NCBI GenBank assembly: GCA_946480675.1
Contig: CAMLKS010000048.1
Location: forward strand, 1-10,749
Length of the DNA: 10,749 bases
Source: an uncultured Bacteroidota bacterium
GTDB taxonomy: Bacteria > Bacteroidota > Bacteroidia > Chitinophagales > Chitinophagaceae
Reading direction: 5' to 3'
Shown here piece by piece: positions 6,860-10,749 of this stretch. A program made the position numbers and the translations under genes. Every line of letters starts with the position of its first letter. Within the stretch, counting starts at the first letter, position 1. The notes below the pieces were generated by a model that saw only the letters and a program-made list of their open reading frames with translations, was not told the origin of the DNA and did no database searches.

Positions 6860-6882
6860 TATAAGCACTGCTTAAAAGATAT

Positions 6883-6911
6883 ATCCCTCTGCACGCGCAG
6901 GGGGATTTTTT
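6883..6911 (+). terminator. Rho-independent terminator of the DUF2795 gene
   Basis: ATCCCTCTGC (6883-6892) pairs with GCAGGGGGAT (6897-6906) across the loop ACGC. This gives a ten-base-pair stem with one G-U pair, followed by a run of six T (6906-6911). The T run overlaps the stop codon of the convergent gene at 6910-7602. In the other direction the hairpin lacks a U tract, so it is mainly a terminator for the + strand. Confidence 0.88.
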
Positions 6912-7602
6912 ATTGCGGCTTGTAAAATGCATAACCTAAGGAAACACTTGCTCCTAACACAGGTGCTATTGTGGTGCCTACCTTTTCAGTATAATTCATG
7001 AATAATGCGTGGCGGTTATCAATTTCATCTGTATCGCGATATTTATACGGTGCAGTAATAGACCTTACTTTTATGCCTGCAAAGAAATTAAATGACACTA
7101 TAGCGTGTTGCCATATACGGTGCTGAATGCCAAATGTAAGTGCGGCGCCGAAATTATTTTTTATAAGTAGAAATTCATCATGATATCCTCTGTTTCCTAA
7201 AAGTGAATCTGTATAACTGCCACGCGATGCGCTTGCATATTCTGTATAAGATAATTCTACACCTACATATTTATTAGTATAATAGTTACGTACCGGGCTT
7301 GTATACCATCTTACCTCAAGCCTTCCGGTATATGCATAAGTATTACCTGTTACTGGCGTATGGGTATTAACTGTGTCGCGTAAGGTATAGGTTCTTGGTA
7401 TAGCCATACCCAGGTGCAGTTGTATTGCTTTACGTCCTGCTCTTTTTTCAATGCCTGGCATCAGTAATACATTGCTGAAATCAGGCACAGGGGTGATAGT
7501 CAATTTTAAAGCTGTATAGCGTGCCGGTAATATTTTAGTGCTATCCTGCGCATGTGTAGTAATACAGGCAAGCAAACACAGCAAGAAAGATATAGGTTTC
7601 AT
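6910..7602 (-). CDS. Secreted, probable outer-membrane beta-barrel protein of unknown function
   Basis: 230 residues with a clear signal peptide (MKPISFLLCLLACITTHAQ, likely cleaved after THA or THAQ). The mature part alternates polar and aromatic/hydrophobic residues in short strands, for example GRLEVRWYTSPV, KYVGVELSYTEYA, FGAALTFGIQHRIW, AIVSFNFFAGIKV and LGASVSLGYAFY. This fits an eight- or ten-stranded barrel of the kind often annotated as a DUF3575-like or hypothetical outer-membrane protein. I do not recognise the exact family. The start is the ATG complementary to 7600-7602. It is transcribed alone, convergent with the DUF2795 gene (its stop lies within that gene's terminator) and divergent from the DUF4373-pirin ORF. 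Confidence 0.8.
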   Translation of the reverse strand: MKPISFLLCLLACITTHAQDSTKILPARYTALKLTITPVPDFSNVLLMPGIEKRAGRKAIQLHLGMAIPRTYTLRDTVNTHTPVTGNTYAYTGRLEVRWYTSPVRNYYTNKYVGVELSYTEYASASRGSYTDSLLGNRGYHDEFLLIKNNFGAALTFGIQHRIWQHAIVSFNFFAGIKVRSITAPYKYRDTDEIDNRHALFMNYTEKVGTTIAPVLGASVSLGYAFYKPQ

Positions 7603-7685
7603 AAGTGGAAAACAGGTTAGCTATGCTATAGCAATATTGATGCCATATTTCAATTATGCTTTTTCATTTATTATGCTTTTTGTTG

Positions 7686-7693
7686 TATATTTG
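7686..7693 (+). promoter_or_regulatory. Candidate -7 element upstream of the DUF4373-pirin ORF
   Basis: TATATTTG matches TAnnTTTG exactly and ends 23 bases before the ATG at 7717. The region 19-21 bases upstream is T-rich (ctttttcattta) but has no TTTG, so the -33 box is poor. The intervening leader is AC-rich without a Shine-Dalgarno sequence. Confidence 0.5.
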
Positions 7694-7716
7694 TTTTACC
7701 TGAAAACACCATCACC

Positions 7717-9528
7717 ATGAGCAAGCGACAGCGTTTTTTCTTTCCGCACGAGGCTAATGTGCTGAACAATTTTTCCCTGAGGTCTATGTTTCGCAAGTAT
7801 GGTGCTACCGGCTACGGCATGTGGTGGCTGCTGGTAGAATCGCTATCGCGTGCCGCGCAGTACCGTATAGATGTAGCCAATGATGAGAACATAGAAGACC
7901 TGTGCGACTATATGCGCTGCGATGAAGATGCCGTGCGCGCTTTTATATACGAATGCATACACCGCTACAAGCTGCTGCATACCGATGGCCAATATATATG
8001 GCACCCGCCCCTGTGCGTGGATATGGAGTACTGGGAAGAAAAGCGCCGTATACTAAGCGAGCGTGGCAGAAAGGGTGCTGCCAAAACAAATGCCAAGCGA
8101 TGGGGAAGCAAGAATACTGCTAACGTAAGCGATGCACAAGCGACACCTGTTATCGCCACACCAGAGAAGAGTAGAGAAGAGAAGAACAGAGTAGATGAGA
8201 GAAGAGTAGAAACAAGCACATCGCCAACAGGCGGTGAATGGGTGTGTATGGAAGACTACCTGAAGCAAATCACAGCAAAAGCGACAGTTGGTATCGCCAC
8301 ACAACAAACAAAACAAACAGTAGATGACAGTAGAAAACAAACAGCTTCGCCACCAACGACGATGTTTGAAAACCTGTGTGTAACAACTCCCGGCACTACC
8401 CCTAAACACCCACCCTTAAACACAAACTACCTGCCCGCCGCCGCGCCACGGTATGCTGCGCCATACCCGCCTCTACCAAGGCTTGGCAGGCATAAGCAAA
8501 GCCTATCGATGTATAGACATCAATTGCGTAAAAATCGTACTGCAAACCCCTACCTTTATGCCATGATGAGCAGGAGAAAATTCGTAAAAGGTTCGGCCAT
8601 ACTGGGTGCTTCGCTGGCCGTGCCGTCTATGCTATTGGGCCAGTCGGGCATGTACAGCCATGTGCGAAACCGCAAGGTGTACCGCGTGCTGAATGCCGAC
8701 CGTACTATGGTGGGTACCCTGCCGGTAATGCGTGCCTTTGCAGGCAATCATCTCGACTATGTATCGCCCTTTGTGCTCTTCGATGAGTTTGGCCCCGTGG
8801 ATATCACACCCGGTACCGATGCCCTGCGTGTAGGGGCGCATCCGCATGCCGGTGTCATTCCCACTACCTACTTCCTGGCAGGTAGCGGCCACCACAAGGA
8901 TAGCCTTAATTACGATTTCCAGGTGCAGACGGGCGAATACATGATGTTCTCATCGGGCCGTGGTGCCATACACATGGAAGAAAGCGGTGCGAAGCTGAAG
9001 GAAGAAGGTGGCAAGATACACGGCTTCCAGGTATGGCTGAATATGCCTGCGGCCAACAAGCACGATGACCCTACCACCACCGTGTTTCGCAAGGGGTATA
9101 TGCCTACCATTGTGCATAAAGACTATACGGCACGTGTAGTGCTGGGCGAACTGTATGGCGAACGCAGCACGGTGCCCACCTTCACGCCCACTTTTTACTA
9201 CTACCTGAAGCTAAAACCGAAGGCAAGGCTGGATATACCGGTGAACGATAAGCACAATGCTTTTGCATACGCGGTAAGCGGCAGTGTAGAACTGGAAAGC
9301 CAGCATGCATTGAAGCCCAACCAAATAGCCCTGTACGAGCGTGGGGAAAGCAACATCAACCTGTATAGCGAAACGGGTGCAGAAGTATTCCTACTGGGCG
9401 GGCAACCGCTGAATGAACCCGTATACTCATATGGGCCTTTTGTGATGAATACCGAGCAACAGATACACCAGGCCATCCGCGATTATCAATCCGGCCGCAT
9501 GGGCGACCCCGATGTGGTAGACCAGTAA
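7717..9528 (+). CDS. DUF4373 (Lin1244/Lin1753-type) domain fused in frame to a Tat-signal pirin-family protein
   Basis: One uninterrupted 603-residue frame with three parts. Residues 1-128 match the DUF4373/Lin1244-type N-terminal domain (FFFPHEANVLNNFSLRSMFR, KYGATGYGMWWLLVESLSR, then the typical SERGRKGAAKTNAKRW tail); such proteins occur mainly in phages and integrated elements and are thought to act in replication. Residues 129-282 are a low-complexity linker rich in Thr, Pro, Gln and charged residues, with an internal duplication. Residues 283-603 form a whole pirin-family bicupin: twin-arginine signal MSRRKFVKG...AVPSMLLGQ (284-309), metal-site HPH (375-377) and IHMEES with His419 and Glu421, and the C-terminal YGPFVMNTEQQIHQAIRDYQ signature (572-591). 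Pirins bind iron, and some oxidise quercetin. A Tat signal 284 residues inside the chain should not work, so either the pirin is made from an internal start or the fusion keeps it cytoplasmic. Confidence 0.75.
   Translation: MSKRQRFFFPHEANVLNNFSLRSMFRKYGATGYGMWWLLVESLSRAAQYRIDVANDENIEDLCDYMRCDEDAVRAFIYECIHRYKLLHTDGQYIWHPPLCVDMEYWEEKRRILSERGRKGAAKTNAKRWGSKNTANVSDAQATPVIATPEKSREEKNRVDERRVETSTSPTGGEWVCMEDYLKQITAKATVGIATQQTKQTVDDSRKQTASPPTTMFENLCVTTPGTTPKHPPLNTNYLPAAAPRYAAPYPPLPRLGRHKQSLSMYRHQLRKNRTANPYLYAMMSRRKFVKGSAILGASLAVPSMLLGQSGMYSHVRNRKVYRVLNADRTMVGTLPVMRAFAGNHLDYVSPFVLFDEFGPVDITPGTDALRVGAHPHAGVIPTTYFLAGSGHHKDSLNYDFQVQTGEYMMFSSGRGAIHMEESGAKLKEEGGKIHGFQVWLNMPAANKHDDPTTTVFRKGYMPTIVHKDYTARVVLGELYGERSTVPTFTPTFYYYLKLKPKARLDIPVNDKHNAFAYAVSGSVELESQHALKPNQIALYERGESNINLYSETGAEVFLLGGQPLNEPVYSYGPFVMNTEQQIHQAIRDYQSGRMGDPDVVDQ
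8140..8358 (+). repeat. Diverged segmental duplication within the linker of the fused ORF
   Basis: The 22 bases at 8140-8161 and 8281-8302 agree at 19 positions. Similarity continues patchily: gtagatga recurs at 8191 and 8320, and an aaca...tcgccaaca/tcgccacca block ends each copy near 8229 and 8355, with about 12 bases missing from the second. In protein, QATPVIATPEKS...RVDERRVETSTSPT parallels KATVGIATQQTK...TVDDSRKQTASPPT. The linker therefore grew by internal duplication. The first copy also contains a purine-rich stretch (8163-8215) with AGAGTAGA three times. Confidence 0.65.
8566..9528 (+). other. Pirin-family module with its own Tat signal (alternative CDS from internal start)
   Basis: ATG codons at 8563 and 8566, in frame with the long ORF, begin MSRRKFVKGSAILGASLAVP, a complete twin-arginine signal (SRRKFVK), a hydrophobic core and likely cleavage near LLGQ. 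From 8566 the product is 320 residues, a normal length for an exported pirin, and every conserved pirin element lies inside it. This looks like the ancestral gene start. Against independent expression, no Shine-Dalgarno sequence or properly spaced promoter precedes it; TACCTTTA at 8551-8558 is close to a -7 box but too near the ATG. Which start the cell uses cannot be decided from sequence alone. Confidence 0.5.
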
Positions 9529-9553
9529 TTCCCGATGTGGTAGACCAGTAATT
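9508..9553. repeat. 23-bp perfect tandem duplication across the stop codon
   Basis: Bases 9508-9530 and 9531-9553 are identical 23-base units starting cccgatgtgg and ending accagtaatt. The first copy encodes the last residues (DPDVVDQ) and the TAA stop; the second lies just beyond the stop. Perfect identity points to a recent slippage event, or to an assembly artefact. Confidence 0.95.
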
Positions 9554-9577
9554 TGGGAATTTGTAATTAGTTGATTT

Positions 9578-9609
9578 GTTAACTGGTTAATAAGTTAATT
9601 GGTTATGAA
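9578..9609. repeat. Degenerate 16-bp tandem repeat in AT-rich spacer
   Basis: gttaactggttaataa (9578-9593) and gttaattggttatgaa (9594-9609) agree at 13 of 16 positions. The preceding bases from 9560 (ttagttgatttg) look like further decayed units. Stretches of TTRATTDGTTAA-like repeats are common between genes in Bacteroidota. No coding potential is visible. Confidence 0.55.
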
Positions 9610-9635
9610 GGAAAGCCCCTTCAGGGGTTGGGGCT
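9607..9635 (-). terminator. REP-like CCCC/GGGG hairpin, probable terminator of the secreted-protein gene
   Basis: AGCCCC (9614-9619) and GGGGCT (9630-9635) are complementary around an internal GGGG, so two stems are possible: CCCC/GGGG with a TTCA loop, or the longer outer pair. Read on the - strand, the hairpin is followed by TTTCCTTC, a weak U-rich tail, and it starts on the stop codon of the gene at 9634-10197. The sequence resembles a dispersed intergenic element (AGCCCC-AACCCC-TGAAGGGGCT) that I recall from Bacteroidota genomes. Confidence 0.5.
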
Positions 9636-10197
9636 AATTCACAAAATCCGTAGCATTCGCCAGGTTGTAGAAAAGTGTTTTATACTCATTGAAACACTTT
9701 AGCGCTTTCTTATCGTCCTGCCCTATAATGGCATAGCTCAGGTGTACCGACTGGTCGCCCTGCGGAATAACATACTGAACGGTATATACATATACCTTCA
9801 TCATCAGCACACTCTTCTTAGCCTTTATAGCTACTTCCAGGCAGTCCTTCCCATCTATCTTTATCTTGCGTGCCCACAGGCGTTTGGCAGTTTTATCTTT
9901 CAGCTCTGCATCTTTTTTGATGATCTCATCCATCCTTTCGGGCGTCATCTTCTTCTCCGGCTTTTTTATGGATATAGTAGATATCACACCGTTATCATCA
10001 TCTATTTCATATTGCAGTGTTTTTATCGCATCCCCTTTATTCTTTTCAGCCGTCCAGCCACATGGTATGGTATATTTCGCAGCTATGCCTTTGGCATCGC
10101 TTTTAAATTCACAACGCTTTTGCCAAAACAGGTCGGGTGTTTGGGCAGATGCACGGCTTATAAATAGCAAGCACAGTAAAAGGTATATATACTTCAT
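9634..10197 (-). CDS. Secreted protein of unknown function (possible PsbP/DUF1795-like fold)
   Basis: 187 residues from the ATG complementary to 10195-10197, chosen because the signal peptide (KYIYLLLCLLFISRASAQ) begins exactly there. A frame-open start at 10233 would put 12 polar residues in front of it. The mature chain has a beta-rich start (AKGIAAKYTIPCGWTAEKN), a central Lys/Glu-rich helix (KKPEKKMTPERMDEIIKKDAELKDK) and a final YAIIGQDDKKALKCFNEYKTLFYNL segment. The layout of a short IPxGW motif, charged helix, and a strand pair before a terminal helix recalls PsbP/DUF1795-like lipoproteins, but the match is loose. Three Cys remain in the mature protein. It is probably periplasmic. It lies 53 bases after the PEBP gene, in the same direction, and may be co-transcribed with it. 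Confidence 0.75.
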   Translation of the reverse strand: MKYIYLLLCLLFISRASAQTPDLFWQKRCEFKSDAKGIAAKYTIPCGWTAEKNKGDAIKTLQYEIDDDNGVISTISIKKPEKKMTPERMDEIIKKDAELKDKTAKRLWARKIKIDGKDCLEVAIKAKKSVLMMKVYVYTVQYVIPQGDQSVHLSYAIIGQDDKKALKCFNEYKTLFYNLANATDFVN

Positions 10198-10250
10198 AGG
10201 GACACCATGATTGATACCCCTAAGATATATCAAACTGTATATTCCTGTAA

Positions 10251-10749
10251 TTACTTTTTCTGCTTCTGATAAGTGCCCATCAGCTCGCCCTGTGCCAATA
10301 CATGGCCTGCGATGGCCGCTTCCAGCATGGCCTTATCTGCCGTAGGTGCCAGTGTTATTTTGGTATCCACGGCATATACTTTAAAGTAGTAGTGGTGCAT
10401 ATCCTTTGGCGGGCACATACCTATGTATCCGCTCTTGCCACCGCTGTGGTAGCCTTGTTTGGCACCCTTATAATTTTCGGTCACAATGTTATCGGGCATG
10501 ATGTTCCATACTACCCAATGAGTGAAGCCACCCGGCGTATCGGCATCAGGGTCGTGTACGGTAATGGCCAGCATCTTGGTATTGGCAGGTATGTTAGCTA
10601 CCGATACAGGTGGGTTGATGTTCTCACCCTCGCAGGTATATTTCTGTGGTATAGCACCGCCATGGCTGAAGGCACTGCTGGTTACTATCAACCCTTTTTC
10701 GGTATCGGCCGAGGTAAGCGTTACGAACGCCCCCAGCATGATGGTGAAG
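10251..10749 (-). CDS. YbhB/YbcL-family (PEBP, Raf-kinase-inhibitor-like) protein, 5' partial
   Basis: The frame is still open at the window edge (FTI before the Met at 10739), and FTIMLGAFVTLTSA looks like the end of a signal peptide, so the true start is probably just outside. The rest is a complete PEBP fold: SSAFSHGGAIPQKYTCEGENINPP, ITVHDPDADTPGGFTHWVVWNI and GKSGYIGMCPPKDMHHYYFKVYAVD, holding the ligand-pocket Asp-Pro-Asp-Ala and His residues. Bacterial members bind small anionic or phospholipid-like ligands; their physiological role is poorly known. YIGMCPP has Met where Pro is usual (YxGPCPP). It is followed on the same strand, after 53 bases, by the secreted protein at 9634-10197. 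Confidence 0.93.
   Translation of the reverse strand, partial: FTIMLGAFVTLTSADTEKGLIVTSSAFSHGGAIPQKYTCEGENINPPVSVANIPANTKMLAITVHDPDADTPGGFTHWVVWNIMPDNIVTENYKGAKQGYHSGGKSGYIGMCPPKDMHHYYFKVYAVDTKITLAPTADKAMLEAAIAGHVLAQGELMGTYQKQKK

Noticed and set aside
7717..8100. DUF4373 domain as evidence of an intact prophage or integrative element
   Set aside because: No other phage or conjugation gene lies in the window; the flanks are ordinary envelope genes, so at most this is a remnant.
7965..8409. - strand open frames across the DUF4373-pirin linker
   Set aside because: Ser/Leu/Phe-rich translations arise from reading the purine-rich and repeat sequence backwards. No start signal or family features.
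8469..8491. Imperfect inverted repeat (GCCT...CCAA...TTGG...AGGC) before the pirin start, considered as a relic terminator of a separate DUF4373 gene
   Set aside because: The arms are interrupted asymmetrically, no T run follows, and no stop codon precedes it in frame. It does not prove a former gene end.
9508..9553. Tandem duplication as an att site or transposon target-site duplication
   Set aside because: The copies are directly adjacent with nothing between them, and no integrase, transposase or tRNA is present in the window.

Overview
The window looks like chromosome of a Bacteroidota bacterium, most likely a Chitinophagales/Chitinophagaceae-type organism. The signs are the promoter grammar (TTTG, 19-nt gap, TAnnTTTG), the near absence of Shine-Dalgarno sequences, a secreted TonB C-terminal-domain protein, a DUF2795 protein, a DUF4373 (Lin1244/Lin1753-type) domain, and a REP-like CCCC/GGGG intergenic hairpin. 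The family assignment is an inference from gene content. Nothing in the sequence fixes genus or species.

Left part (1-2984, + strand): a tightly packed set of four genes, probably one operon. They are the 3' part of a large polytopic membrane protein with a soluble C-terminal region, a secreted TonB-domain protein, a PaaD-type (DUF59 plus zinc-ribbon) iron-sulfur assembly/oxygenase accessory protein, and a small two-helix membrane protein that resembles an ion-channel pore module. Starts and stops overlap by 11 and 1 bases, and the last gene follows after 23 bases. A small convergent gene of unknown function follows on the - strand (2991-3254).

Middle part (3304-6454, - strand): the conserved fatty-acid/RNA cluster acpP-fabF-rnc, read from right to left. 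Acyl carrier protein and its condensing enzyme sit together, and RNase III starts (TTG) two bases after the fabF stop. To its right, after a 250-base non-coding stretch holding a 15-bp tandem repeat and the acpP promoter, lies a LolD/MacB-type ABC transporter ATPase.

Right part (6455-10749): a DUF2795 gene with a textbook Bacteroidota promoter and a strong terminator; a convergent outer-membrane beta-barrel-like protein; and then the oddest locus, a 603-codon ORF. That ORF joins an N-terminal DUF4373 domain, normally found in phage or mobile-element replication proteins, through a low-complexity, internally duplicated linker to a complete pirin-family protein that still carries its own twin-arginine signal. 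It ends in a 23-bp tandem duplication across the stop codon, followed by degenerate AT-rich repeats and a REP-like hairpin. Two - strand genes close the window: a secreted protein of unknown function and a PEBP (YbhB/YbcL) family protein cut by the right edge.

No rRNA, tRNA, CRISPR array, transposase or integrase gene was seen. Most of the window is ordinary housekeeping or envelope sequence. The region 7686-9636 deserves the closest look.
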